From Streptomyces sp. NBC_00448 (lineage in GTDB: Bacteria > Actinomycetota > Actinomycetes > Streptomycetales > Streptomycetaceae): 64,000 bases of DNA. Positions 35,173-44,812 of the stretch are shown here, in pieces (positions within the stretch are counted from its first letter, which is position 1; every line of letters begins with the position of its first letter). The DNA is taken from the NCBI RefSeq assembly GCF_036014115.1, contig NZ_CP107913.1:5945501-6009500 (forward strand), written 5' to 3'. The translations under genes were made by a program, and so were the position numbers. The notes under the pieces are model-generated. The model made no database searches and had not been told where the DNA came from. It worked only from the letters and a program-made list of their open reading frames with translations.

Positions 35173-35322
35173 GCGGGGCGAAGCACGTAAGGTGAGTGCG
35201 TGTGGACTGTCCGCAGCCGGATACGGACCGACTCGCCGTCGGAAGTGTCCGGACCTGAAAGGGCCTGACCGTTTCGGGTGCGCGGGCGGATGAGCGAACG
35301 GGCGGGCCGGAAGGGGGGCGCC

Positions 35323-37482
35323 GTGGAGGAGTACGCAGGACGGGTGCTCGCTGAGCGCTACCGGCTGCCCCGGCCGCCCGCCGACGAGTTCGAACTCGTC
35401 GAGAGCCGCGCCTTCGACACCTACAGCGGCCAGGAGGTCCTGGTCCACCAGGTGCTGCTGCCCGAGGTGGTCAGCGCCGACCCCGGCGAGGAGGGCCCCG
35501 GCGGGTCCGACGGCGCCGAGGGGCTGGACGAGAGCGCCCGGCGCGCCCTGGAGGCGGCCCGCACCGCGGCCGCCATTCCCGACCACCCGCGGCTGGTCCA
35601 GGTCTTCGACATCTTCGTCGAGGACGGCAGCCTGTGGATCGCGAGCGAACTGGTGTCCGCCCGGTCGCTGGCCGCGTTACTCGCCGAGCGCCCGCTGGAC
35701 GCCTACCGCGCCGCCGAGGTCGCCTCCGACGTGCTGACCGCGCTGCGCGCCCTGCACGCCACCGGCTGGACGCACCGCAACGTCACCGCGAGCACCGTGC
35801 TGGTCTGCGACGACGGCCGCGCGATGCTCGCCGGCCTGGCCGCGGGCGCCGCCCAGGAGGCGCTGTGCGGATACGACCCGGTGCCCGAGCAGGTGCTCGC
35901 CGGCGGCACCGACGCGGACTCCGACGACTGGCACGGCCCGCGGTCCGCGCTGGAACAGGAGCGGGCCCGGCAGAACCGCATCACCGTGGTCGGCGCCGTC
36001 ACCGAGCGCTGGGCGCCCGAGCAGGCGCACGAAGTGCACGAGAACTGGCGGCTGTCCCCGCCGGTCGGCCCGGCCGCCGACCTGTGGGCGCTCGGCTCGC
36101 TGCTGTTCCGCAGCGTCCAGGGCCACCCGCCCTTCCCCGAGGAGAGCGCGGCCGAACTCGTCCAACTGGTCTGCGCGGAGCCGCCGGCCTTCGCCGAGGA
36201 GTGCGGCCCGCTGCGGCCGATCGTGGAGTCGCTGCTGCGCCCGGACCCCGAGGAGCGGCCGGAGGCAGAGGAGCTGGGCGGCTGGCTGCGCTCGCTGATC
36301 CGCTCCGCGCCCGAACCCGACCTCGGCGTCAGCACCGTGCAGGTGCCCACCGACCCGGCGAAGCTGCCGGTGAAGCGGCGCCGGGGCGAACTGGTCCGGC
36401 GGCGCCGGCGGAAGGCGGGCGCCGAGGCGGAGGCGGGTGCCCAGCACCGCAGGCACGCCCGCGGCAAGCAGGCCAAGGTGGGCCGCCCGCCGAAGCCGCC
36501 CAAGCCCGCCAAGCTGCCGAAGGCGCCGGGTGCCACCACCGCCCTCGGGATGTCCGGCACCGGTCCGGCCCCCGCCGCGCCGGTCGCGCCGACCGCGTCG
36601 ATGGAAGCGACCCGCCCGGCCAAGGCGGCCCGGCAGCCGCGCCCGTCCGTGCCGGACCAGCCCACCGCCGGCCGTGGCGGCCCGCGCACCGCCGCCCGCC
36701 CGCACATCCACGAGGAGGACGTCGTCTACCGGCGTCCCGACGGCAGCGACGACTCGCCGCGCCGGCTCGGGGTGCGGCTGCTGATCGCGGTGCTGGTGAT
36801 CCTCGCGGCCGCGGTGGCGTACGCCCTGCTGGTGATGCCGCACCGCGGCGACTCCTCCGACGGCGCGAAGGCCGACCGCAGCGTGCCGGCCCGGATGCCG
36901 AACCCCGGTGCCGGCAAGGGCGACGGCAAGGGGGACGGTTCCACGGCGCCGTCCACCGGCACCTCCGCGCCCGCCGGCAAGTCCCCGACCAAGCCCGCGA
37001 AGACGGCGCCCGCCTCCCCGTCGGGACCCGCGCTCGGCCCCGGCTACGCGCTGCGGCACGACGCGGCCGGCTTCTCCGTCGCGGTGCACACCGGCTGGCA
37101 GCGCTCGGGCCCCAACGCCCAGGACGAGGTCACCTACTCCGGCGACGACCTCCAACTCACCGTCGTCCCCGGCCGCGACAAGTCCTCCGCGCGCGGCACC
37201 GACCCGGTCGCCTACCAGCTCAACGAGCCGGAGCTGTCCGACTTCCGCTCCTCGTCCTGGTCCTCCGCGTCGGGCCTGCAGTCCCTGACGCTCGACGGCC
37301 ACCCGGCGGCCGAGGGCGAGTACACATACCGCAACTCCAGCGGCCAGGGCGTGTACGCGCGGAACCTCGCCATCCTGATCGACGGCAAGTACCACATCGT
37401 GCTGGTCACCGGCCTGGACAACCAGCGGACGGCGGTCCAGCAGGCGTTCGACAAGGCCGTCCAGACCTACACCGCGAACTGA
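35323..37482 (+). CDS. Transmembrane pseudokinase of the Ser/Thr kinase family
   Basis: This ~719-residue protein has kinase-lobe order but key residues are lost. The glycine loop is absent, the ATP lysine position reads VLVHQV (His42), the catalytic loop reads HRNVTAST (Asn153 for Asp, Thr155 for Lys) and there is no DFG. The C-lobe helix PAADLWALGSLLF is kept. A Lys/Arg/Pro-rich linker (~345-460) precedes the membrane helix (~485-506). The outer domain begins GYALRHDAAGFSVAVHTGWQ and is related to those of the two upstream kinases. Start GTG 35323, with AAGGGGGG four bases before it. It could act as a partner or scaffold for them. Confidence 0.85.
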   Translation: MEEYAGRVLAERYRLPRPPADEFELVESRAFDTYSGQEVLVHQVLLPEVVSADPGEEGPGGSDGAEGLDESARRALEAARTAAAIPDHPRLVQVFDIFVEDGSLWIASELVSARSLAALLAERPLDAYRAAEVASDVLTALRALHATGWTHRNVTASTVLVCDDGRAMLAGLAAGAAQEALCGYDPVPEQVLAGGTDADSDDWHGPRSALEQERARQNRITVVGAVTERWAPEQAHEVHENWRLSPPVGPAADLWALGSLLFRSVQGHPPFPEESAAELVQLVCAEPPAFAEECGPLRPIVESLLRPDPEERPEAEELGGWLRSLIRSAPEPDLGVSTVQVPTDPAKLPVKRRRGELVRRRRRKAGAEAEAGAQHRRHARGKQAKVGRPPKPPKPAKLPKAPGATTALGMSGTGPAPAAPVAPTASMEATRPAKAARQPRPSVPDQPTAGRGGPRTAARPHIHEEDVVYRRPDGSDDSPRRLGVRLLIAVLVILAAAVAYALLVMPHRGDSSDGAKADRSVPARMPNPGAGKGDGKGDGSTAPSTGTSAPAGKSPTKPAKTAPASPSGPALGPGYALRHDAAGFSVAVHTGWQRSGPNAQDEVTYSGDDLQLTVVPGRDKSSARGTDPVAYQLNEPELSDFRSSSWSSASGLQSLTLDGHPAAEGEYTYRNSSGQGVYARNLAILIDGKYHIVLVTGLDNQRTAVQQAFDKAVQTYTAN

Positions 37483-37707
37483 CCCCGGCCCGGCCCCAGG
37501 TCCGACGGTCCGTCAGCCCGCCGCCCGTTCGCGGTCCCGCTCGTTCGCCGGTCCGTGCGTGCGGCCGCCGTCCGCCCGCCTGTTCGACCATGCTGACCTG
37601 CGAAGATCACCACGATGCCATTGCGCGCTGGCGTGGTTGCAGAAGTCACGGAGAAAAAAGCTACTGATGGGTACCCACGGCGGGCCGGTCGCCGTACCCT
37701 CACCGGC

Positions 37708-39345
37708 ATGACGGATTCGCCGGAAAGCGTGACACGCAGTGCCTCCCTCACCGACGGCAGCACCGACAACCCCGTCGCGCCGCAGCCCGCCACCGCACGC
37801 GGCCCGCGGGATGTCGTCACCCCCGACCTCGTCGCCCGGCTGACCCGGGGCGTGCTCGGCTCCGGCCGCACCGCCGGCCACACCCCGCTGACCGGCGACA
37901 AGCTCGCCGACCTGCCCGAGGCCACCCCGGACGACGTCGCCGAGGCGTACCGCCGCGCCCGCGCCGCCCAGACCGGCTGGGCGGCGACCTCCGTACGCGA
38001 GCGCGCCCGGGTGCTGCTGCGCTTCCACGACCTGGTGCTCGCCCGGCAGGCCGAAGTCCTCGACCTGATCCAGCTGGAGACCGGCAAGGCGCGGCTGCAC
38101 GCCCACGAAGAGGTGCAGGTGGTCGCGATGGCCGCCCGGCACTACGGCTTCAAGGCGCCCGCCTACCTCAGGCCGAAGCGGCACACCGGCGCCGTGCCCA
38201 CCCTCACCAAGGCGCTCGAAGTGCGCCAGCCGCGCGGGGTGGTGGGGCAGATCGCGCCCTGGAACTACCCGCTGGAGCTGTCCGTCGGCGACGCGCTGCC
38301 CGCCTTCGCGGCGGGCAACGCGGTGGTGATGAAGCCCGACACCGAGACCGCGCTGACCGCGCTGTGGGCCCGCCGGCAGCTCATCGAGGCCGGGCTGCCC
38401 GAGGACGTCTGGCAGATCGTGATCGGGGACGGCCCGGTGGTCGGCCCCGCGGTGGTCGAGCACGCCGACTACGTCTCCTTCACCGGCTCCACCCGCACCG
38501 GCCGCGAGGTCGCCCAGCGCGCCGCCGCCCGGCTGGTCGGCGCCTCGCTCGAACTCGGCGGCAAGAACGCCCTGCTGGTGCTGCGCGACGCCGACCTGGA
38601 CCGGGCCGCGGCCGGCGCGGTGCGGGCCTGCTTCGCCTCCGCCGGGCAACTGTGCATCTCCATCGAGCGGTTGTTCGTGCACGAGTCGGTCGCCGACGCC
38701 TTCACCGCGAAGTTCGTCGAGCTGACCCGTTCGCTCAAGCTCGGCACCGCGCTGGCGTACGGCGCGGGCATGGGCTCGCTGGTCGGGCCGCGGCAGCTCG
38801 ACGTGGTCACCCGGCATGTGGACGAGGCCCGGGAGAAGGGCGCCGCGGTGCTCACCGGCGGCCGCCCGCGCCCCGACATCGGCCCGTACGTCTACGAGCC
38901 GACCGTGCTCACGGGCGTCGAGGCCCCGATGGCGGTGTGCGCCGAGGAGACCTTCGGCCCGGTGGTGTCCGTCTACCGCTTCCACGACGAGGACGAGGCG
39001 GTCGAGCGCGCCAACGCCACCGAGTACGGCCTCAACTCCAGCGTGTGGACCCGCGACGTCCGCCGCGGCACCGCGCTCGCGGCCCGGCTGCGCTCCGGCA
39101 CGGTCAACGTCAACGAGGCGTACGCGGCGGCCTACGGCAGCGTGCGGGCGCCGATGGGCGGCATGAAGGACTCCGGGCTGGGCCGCCGGCACGGCTCGGA
39201 GGGCATCGTGAAGTACACCGAGGCGCAGACCATCGCGGTGCAGCGGCTGATGCCGATGGGCCCGGCGTTCGGCATGAGCGACGAGAAGTACGCGGCGCTG
39301 CTCAACGCCTCGCTGCGGCTGATGAAGGGGCTGCACATCCGCTGA
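37708..39345 (+). CDS. NAD(P)-dependent aldehyde dehydrogenase, succinate-semialdehyde type
   Basis: This 545-residue ALDH has cofactor motif GQIAPWNYPLELSVGDALPAFAAGNAVVMKP and FTGSTRTGREVAQRAA. The general base is Glu282 (ELGGKN) and the nucleophile Cys316 (AGQLCIS). The subgroup is that of GabD2/BetB-like actinobacterial enzymes, often named succinic semialdehyde dehydrogenase. The N-terminal ~45 residues are a poorly conserved extension; the ATG at 37708 (MTDSPESVTRS) was chosen because the further upstream frame is Arg-rich. The GMC oxidoreductase follows 83 bases downstream on the same strand, possibly supplying or using related carbonyl compounds. Confidence 0.9.
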   Translation: MTDSPESVTRSASLTDGSTDNPVAPQPATARGPRDVVTPDLVARLTRGVLGSGRTAGHTPLTGDKLADLPEATPDDVAEAYRRARAAQTGWAATSVRERARVLLRFHDLVLARQAEVLDLIQLETGKARLHAHEEVQVVAMAARHYGFKAPAYLRPKRHTGAVPTLTKALEVRQPRGVVGQIAPWNYPLELSVGDALPAFAAGNAVVMKPDTETALTALWARRQLIEAGLPEDVWQIVIGDGPVVGPAVVEHADYVSFTGSTRTGREVAQRAAARLVGASLELGGKNALLVLRDADLDRAAAGAVRACFASAGQLCISIERLFVHESVADAFTAKFVELTRSLKLGTALAYGAGMGSLVGPRQLDVVTRHVDEAREKGAAVLTGGRPRPDIGPYVYEPTVLTGVEAPMAVCAEETFGPVVSVYRFHDEDEAVERANATEYGLNSSVWTRDVRRGTALAARLRSGTVNVNEAYAAAYGSVRAPMGGMKDSGLGRRHGSEGIVKYTEAQTIAVQRLMPMGPAFGMSDEKYAALLNASLRLMKGLHIR

Positions 39346-39428
39346 GCGCGGCCCGGCTCCCGACCCGCGCCGGCTTCCCACGCGACCCGACCCGACCCCG
39401 CTCGACGACCGATCCTCCGGAGGACCAG

Positions 39429-41273
39429 GTGGCACAGGAAGACGGCTACGACTACGACGTCATCGTCGTCGGATCGGGCTTCGGCGGTGCGGTGTCCGCG
39501 CTGCGGCTGACCGAGAAGGGTTACCGGGTCGGCGTGCTGGAGGCGGGCCGCCGCTTCACCCGCGAGGAGCTTCCGAAGAACTCCTGGGACGTGCGCAACT
39601 ACCTGTGGGCGCCCTCGCTCGGCCTCTACGGCATCCAGCGCATCCATGTGCTGGGCAAGGTGCTGGTGCTGGCCGGCGCGGGCGTCGGCGGCGGTTCGCT
39701 GAACTACGCCAACACGCTGTACGTCCCGCCGGCCGCGTTCTTCCAGGACCGTCAGTGGGGCGCGATCACCGACTGGCAGCAGGAGCTGGCGCCGTACTAC
39801 GACCAGGCCAAGCGGATGCTCGGGGTGCGGCTCAACCCGACGATGACGCCGTCCGACGTCCATCTGAAGTCCGCCGCCGAGAAGATGGGCGTGGGGGAGA
39901 GCTTCCACCTCGCGCCGGTCGGGGTGTTCTTCGGCGACGGGCGGGACGCCTGCGGCGGCGAGGGGGCCGGCGGCGAGGGCGACGGGACCGGCGGGCCGGG
40001 CGCGGCGCCCGGCGAGGAGGTCGCGGACCCGTACTTCGGCGGCGCCGGGCCGCGCCGGCGGGCCTGCGTCGAGTGCGGCGAGTGCATGACCGGCTGCCGG
40101 CACGGCGCGAAGAACACGCTCAACGAGAACTACCTCCACCTGGCGGAGCGGGCCGGCGCCGAGATCCGGGCGATGACCACCGTCGTCGAGCTGGCCGACG
40201 ACCCGGCGGGGGGCTACCGGGTCACCACCGTGCCCACCGACCGGCGCAGGAAGGGCGCCCGCGGCGTGCTGCGGGCTCGCCAGGTGGTGGTCGCGGCCGG
40301 CACCTACGGCACCCAGACGCTGCTGCACGCCATGCGGGACTCCGGCCGGCTGCCGCGGATCTCGGCCCGGCTGGGCGAGCTGACCCGGACCAACTCCGAG
40401 GCGCTGGTGGGTGCGCAGACCTCCGCGTCCCGCTACCGCAAGCGCCACCCGGACCGCCCGCTGGACTTCACCCGGGGCGTGGCCATCACCTCGTCGGTGC
40501 ACCCGAACGACCACACCCACATCGAACCGGTCCGCTACGGCCGCGGCTCCAACGCGATGGGCAACCTGTCGATCATGGCCGCGCCGTACCGCGGGAAGCT
40601 GCCGCGCTGGGCGGAGTTCGCGGTCAACTACCTGCGGCACCCGGCGGTCGCGTTCCGTTCGCTGTCGAACTTCCGATGGTCGGAACGGACGATCATCGGA
40701 CTGGTGATGCAGACCAGCGACAACTCGCTGACCACCTACCGCAAGGACAAGGGCCTGGGCAAGGGGCTGCTGACGGCACGTCAGGGCCATGGCGCCCCGA
40801 ACCCCGTGCACATCCCCGAGGGCGCGCGGGCGGCCGAGCTGATCGCCGAGGAGATCAACGGCTTCGCGGGCAGCAACGTCGGCGAGGCCACCGACCGGCC
40901 GATGACCGCGCACTTCCTGGGCGGCTGCCCGATCGGCGCGGACGCCGACCACGGCGTGATCGACCCGTACCACCGGCTGTTCGGGCATCCGGGCATCCAT
41001 GTGGTCGACGGCGCCGCGGTCTCGGCGAACCTCGGCGTCAATCCCTCGCTGACGATCACCGCACAGGCCGAACGGGCGATGTCGCTGTGGCCGAACAAGG
41101 GCGCGGCGGACCCCCGGCCGTCCCAGGGCGAGGTGTACCGCAGGATCGCCGCGGTCGAGCCGGTCTCCCCGGTGGTGCCGGCGGACGCGTTCGGCGCGCT
41201 GCGGCTCACGCTGCTGCCGATACCCCGAGTCCCTCGGGCGGAAGAAGCGCCGCAGGTGCCCAAAACGCCCTGA
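39429..41273 (+). CDS. GMC-family oxidoreductase, ChoD-like, with ferredoxin-type Cys motif
   Basis: This 614-residue flavoprotein has FAD motif VIVVGSGFGGAVSALRL at the N-terminus, AGAGVGGGSLNYANTLY near 75-95 and the C-terminal GCPIGADADHGVIDPYHRLFG and GVNPSLTITAQAERA segments. These match mycobacterial ChoD and cholesterol-oxidase-like proteins of the GMC superfamily. Cys213, Cys216, Cys219 and Cys223 in ACVECGECMTGCRHGAKNTL give C-x2-C-x2-C-x3-C, the spacing of a [4Fe-4S] ferredoxin loop, which is unusual in GMC enzymes. A Gly-rich insertion (~178-200) precedes it. Start GTG 39429 with GGAGGA upstream. The substrate may be a sterol or hopanoid; not shown. Confidence 0.88.
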   Translation: MAQEDGYDYDVIVVGSGFGGAVSALRLTEKGYRVGVLEAGRRFTREELPKNSWDVRNYLWAPSLGLYGIQRIHVLGKVLVLAGAGVGGGSLNYANTLYVPPAAFFQDRQWGAITDWQQELAPYYDQAKRMLGVRLNPTMTPSDVHLKSAAEKMGVGESFHLAPVGVFFGDGRDACGGEGAGGEGDGTGGPGAAPGEEVADPYFGGAGPRRRACVECGECMTGCRHGAKNTLNENYLHLAERAGAEIRAMTTVVELADDPAGGYRVTTVPTDRRRKGARGVLRARQVVVAAGTYGTQTLLHAMRDSGRLPRISARLGELTRTNSEALVGAQTSASRYRKRHPDRPLDFTRGVAITSSVHPNDHTHIEPVRYGRGSNAMGNLSIMAAPYRGKLPRWAEFAVNYLRHPAVAFRSLSNFRWSERTIIGLVMQTSDNSLTTYRKDKGLGKGLLTARQGHGAPNPVHIPEGARAAELIAEEINGFAGSNVGEATDRPMTAHFLGGCPIGADADHGVIDPYHRLFGHPGIHVVDGAAVSANLGVNPSLTITAQAERAMSLWPNKGAADPRPSQGEVYRRIAAVEPVSPVVPADAFGALRLTLLPIPRVPRAEEAPQVPKTP

Positions 41274-41299
41274 ACACGCTGTAATGTGTCACTCGCAGA

Positions 41300-41334
41300 G
41301 CGGCCGGTCCCGGGCGTCCCCGGGAACCGACCGC
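41300..41334 (+). terminator. Terminator after the GMC oxidoreductase
   Basis: GCGGCCGGTCCCGGG pairs with CCCGGGAACCGACCGC (two small interruptions) around a 4-base loop, followed by CTCTTTAG. It lies 26 bases after the GMC stop codon. Confidence 0.8.
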
Positions 41335-41608
41335 CTCTTTAGAGTCGTGACCGGGCTGCTGTCCCCTGCCGTCCGGCCACTCGCACCGATGCGAGGTCCC
41401 ACGGCGGCCACATTGCCGCGGCCGCCTCATCGCACCGGCTCACACCCCGCCTAGCTGCGTCTAGGCGGTGTCCATTTCCACGCGTGGTGTTGGGTTACCG
41501 CCCCTGGCTGGCACGGACATCACCTCCAACGAAGGGGCCGTCGGCCGGTCACGTGCCGTTCGGGTGATCCCCCTCGAAAGGGGAACCTCGCCCGCCGCGG
41601 TCATACCG
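41335..41608. other. Structured convergent gap, no gene seen
   Basis: Between the GMC terminator and the 3' end of chorismate mutase are several further hairpins: GGCGGCC...GGCCGCC around 41403-41426, CCGCCTAG-N6-CTAGGCGG at 41447-41468, and CCCCT-CGAA-AGGGG near 41570-41584. No ORF here looks real. A small RNA is possible. Confidence 0.35.
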
Positions 41609-41875
41609 TCATACCCGGCCCCGGCCCAGTTCCAGCAGGGTCATCGCGAGCGCGGTGCCGGGGCGGCCGAGGGCGTCGCCGTACGCCCGCAGCACCTCCA
41701 TCTCGCGGGTCAGGTGCAGCCGCCGGCCGCCGGCGCCCATCCGGGCCCGCTGCACCTCCTGCGACACCGCTACGCGCTGCTGGACGAGTTCGATGATCCG
41801 CGCGTCGAGGTCGTCGATGCGCTGTCGGGCCTCGGCGATGATCTGCTCGGTGTCGGAGGGAAGGGTCTCGGTCAC
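41609..41875 (-). CDS. Chorismate mutase, AroQ class
   Basis: This 88-residue all-helical AroQ chorismate mutase converts chorismate to prephenate for Phe and Tyr. Helix 1, IIAEARQRIDDLDARIIELVQQRVAVSQEVQRAR, carries the conserved Arg and Asp. RREMEVL-type sequence (HLTREMEVLRAYGDALG) and the final AMTLLELGRG helix complete the fold. There is no secretion signal and no fused DAHP synthase or dehydratase domain. Start GTG 41875 with GAGGAG six bases upstream. It is preceded by a 15-bp terminator-like hairpin and a 22-codon leader rich in aromatic residues, so transcription attenuation is likely. Divergent from guaA. Confidence 0.93.
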   Translation of the reverse strand: MTETLPSDTEQIIAEARQRIDDLDARIIELVQQRVAVSQEVQRARMGAGGRRLHLTREMEVLRAYGDALGRPGTALAMTLLELGRGRV

Positions 41876-41936
41876 GGTCTGCTCCTCGGGTCGGTGGCAC
41901 GTCGGTCACGACCCGGGCCGCGGTCCGGGGAAACGA

Positions 41937-41970
41937 CAGGCGCCCCGGGCCGAGTGGCCCGGGGCGCCTG
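41937..41970 (-). terminator. Attenuator hairpin before chorismate mutase
   Basis: caggcgccccgggcc and ggcccggggcgcctg are perfect 15-base complements around a GAGT loop, followed on the minus strand by TCGTTT. It sits between the leader-peptide stop (20 bases away) and the chorismate mutase start (61 bases downstream), where a terminator would block the gene. Confidence 0.85.
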
Positions 41971-41988
41971 GAGGTCGCTTGCTTCAGC

Positions 41989-42057
41989 TCACGCGACGCG
42001 ACCATGGCAGCCGGACCAGCCGGTGCCATAGGTAAACGCGAAGGTGTGCGTGTGCAT
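41989..42057 (-). CDS. Leader peptide of chorismate mutase (aromatic attenuator)
   Basis: This is a 22-codon ORF beginning MHTHTFAFTYGTGW and ending GRVA before TGA. Phe6, Phe8, Tyr10 and Trp14 fall within nine codons, all three aromatic amino acids made from chorismate. That is far above chance for a peptide this short in this composition. The ORF ends 18 bases before a strong terminator hairpin, upstream of chorismate mutase. Ribosome stalling at uncharged Phe, Tyr or Trp tRNA would be the classical way to prevent termination. A CATACT -10 element 6 bases upstream of the ATG suggests a leaderless transcript. I could not identify a convincing antiterminator pairing by eye. Confidence 0.72.
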   Translation of the reverse strand: MHTHTFAFTYGTGWSGCHGRVA

Positions 42058-42063
42058 GGCGCC

Positions 42064-42094
42064 AGTATGGACCACCGACCGGGTGTGCGCGCAA
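42064..42094 (-). promoter_or_regulatory. Candidate promoter of the chorismate mutase leader
   Basis: Reading on the minus strand, TTGCGC (42089-42094) and CATACT (42064-42069) are 19 bases apart. The -10 ends six bases before the leader ATG, the spacing seen for leaderless mRNAs. The long spacer weakens the case. Confidence 0.45.
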
Positions 42095-42258
42095 GGCGGG
42101 GCGCGGGCGGTGCGGTGGGGGCTGCGTCGGGCGCTGCGGTGGGAGCGCGGGGCCGTGCGGCGGTCGGAGGCGGCGGGGGCGGCGGGCGCCGTCGGGGGAG
42201 CCGCCCGGCGCTGGGTAGACTGGCGGCACACTCCCGCACCCTCGCCGGAAGGCCGCCC

Positions 42259-43867
<1,609 letters not shown>

Positions 43868-43869
43868 GC

Positions 43870-43903
43870 ACCGCCCCCGTACGGTCTCGCGCCAGGGGGC
43901 GGT
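43870..43903 (+). terminator. guaA terminator
   Basis: ACCGCCCCC pairs with GGGGGCGGT around a 16-base loop, starting seven bases after the guaA stop. A second small hairpin (gcgggccgggaaatgtcccgc-type) follows around 43937-43960. Confidence 0.7.
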
Positions 43904-44058
43904 CCGGTGCGGCAGCAGGTGTGGCGGCCGGTGCGGCGGGCCGGGAAATGTCCCGCCGGGTTGAGTCACAGCCCGCCGGTGTACGTATGACCCCCTGACG
44001 CCGCTGCAACGGAAGACGACTTCCACCCCACCAAGAGCGGCGGGAGAGGCGGGAGACG

Positions 44059-44643
44059 ATGCTGGAGATGTGGCGGGAGACCGCACGTCGCTACGCACTG
44101 CTGCCGTTGCGGATCTTTCTCGGTGTGACGTTCACCTACGCCGGGCTCGACAAGCTGACCAGCAACACCTTCTTCACCGACTCGGCGAACGGCTCGCTGC
44201 TGCAGACCCTGCACGGCGTGCGGGACTCCGCGGCGATCCCGGCGATGGTCGACCTCGCGCTGAAGGCGCCGCACGGCTTCGGATACGCGATCGCGCTCGG
44301 CGAGCTGGCGGCCGGTCTCGGCGTGCTCTTCGGGCTGCTCGGCCGGGTCGCCGCGCTCGGCGGCGCGCTGATCTCGCTGAGCCTGTGGCTGACCGTGAGC
44401 TGGTCCACCACGCCCTACTACTACGGCAACGACCTCGCCTACCTGATGGCCTGGCTGCCGCTGGTGCTGGCGGGCACGCCCTACCTGTCGCTCGACCTGC
44501 TGATCAGGAAGCGGCGCACCGGTGCGGGCGCCGGTGTCGCCGTCGCCGGGGCGGCCGGACCCGCGGCGGCCGGACCCGCGGCGGCTACCGCCGAGGGGAT
44601 CGACGCTTCCGCAGGGCCCGTACGGTCCGCACCCCCTGCGTGA
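44059..44643 (+). CDS. DoxX family membrane protein
   Basis: This 194-residue protein has four hydrophobic helices. The first, LLPLRIFLGVTFTYAGLDKL, contains the DoxX signature. Helices around YAIALGELAAGLGVLFGLLG, GALISLSLWLTVSW and LAYLMAWLPLVLAGTPYLSLD follow. DoxX proteins are linked to thiosulfate/quinone metabolism and redox stress; the specific role here is unknown. The C-terminal ~40 residues are Ala/Gly-rich and disordered. The last 59 bases overlap the 3' end of the convergent 75-codon gene, an unusually deep convergent overlap. ATG 44059 has a GGCGGGAGA ribosome site. Confidence 0.88.
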   Translation: MLEMWRETARRYALLPLRIFLGVTFTYAGLDKLTSNTFFTDSANGSLLQTLHGVRDSAAIPAMVDLALKAPHGFGYAIALGELAAGLGVLFGLLGRVAALGGALISLSLWLTVSWSTTPYYYGNDLAYLMAWLPLVLAGTPYLSLDLLIRKRRTGAGAGVAVAGAAGPAAAGPAAATAEGIDASAGPVRSAPPA

Positions 44644-44812
44644 CGACCCCCGTCGCCACCACCAGGCCGAGGCAGGTGCCCGCGACGGGGATCGACAGGT
44701 TGGGGTCCGAGAGGTTCCCCACACCGGCCACGTCGAGGAAGAAGGCCACCGCCAGGCCGATCAGGACCAGGCCCATCATCAGGGCGGTCGGTTCAAAACG
44801 GTGCCGCTTCAC
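44585..44812 (-). CDS. Small two-helix membrane protein
   Basis: This 75-residue protein begins VKRHRFEPTALMMGLVLIG. Its two hydrophobic segments (LMMGLVLIGLAVAFFLDV and SIPVAGTCLGLVVATGVV) are separated by a short polar loop (GNLSDPNLS). It ends with an Arg-rich cytoplasmic tail (RALRKRRSPRR). Its GTG start overlaps the PspC-gene stop (GTGA), so it is translationally coupled to that protein and probably belongs to the same envelope-stress module. It resembles small accessory proteins seen beside PspC genes in actinomycetes, but I cannot name a family. It overlaps the DoxX gene by 59 bases on the opposite strand. Confidence 0.78.
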   Translation of the reverse strand: MKRHRFEPTALMMGLVLIGLAVAFFLDVAGVGNLSDPNLSIPVAGTCLGLVVATGVVTQGVRTVRALRKRRSPRR

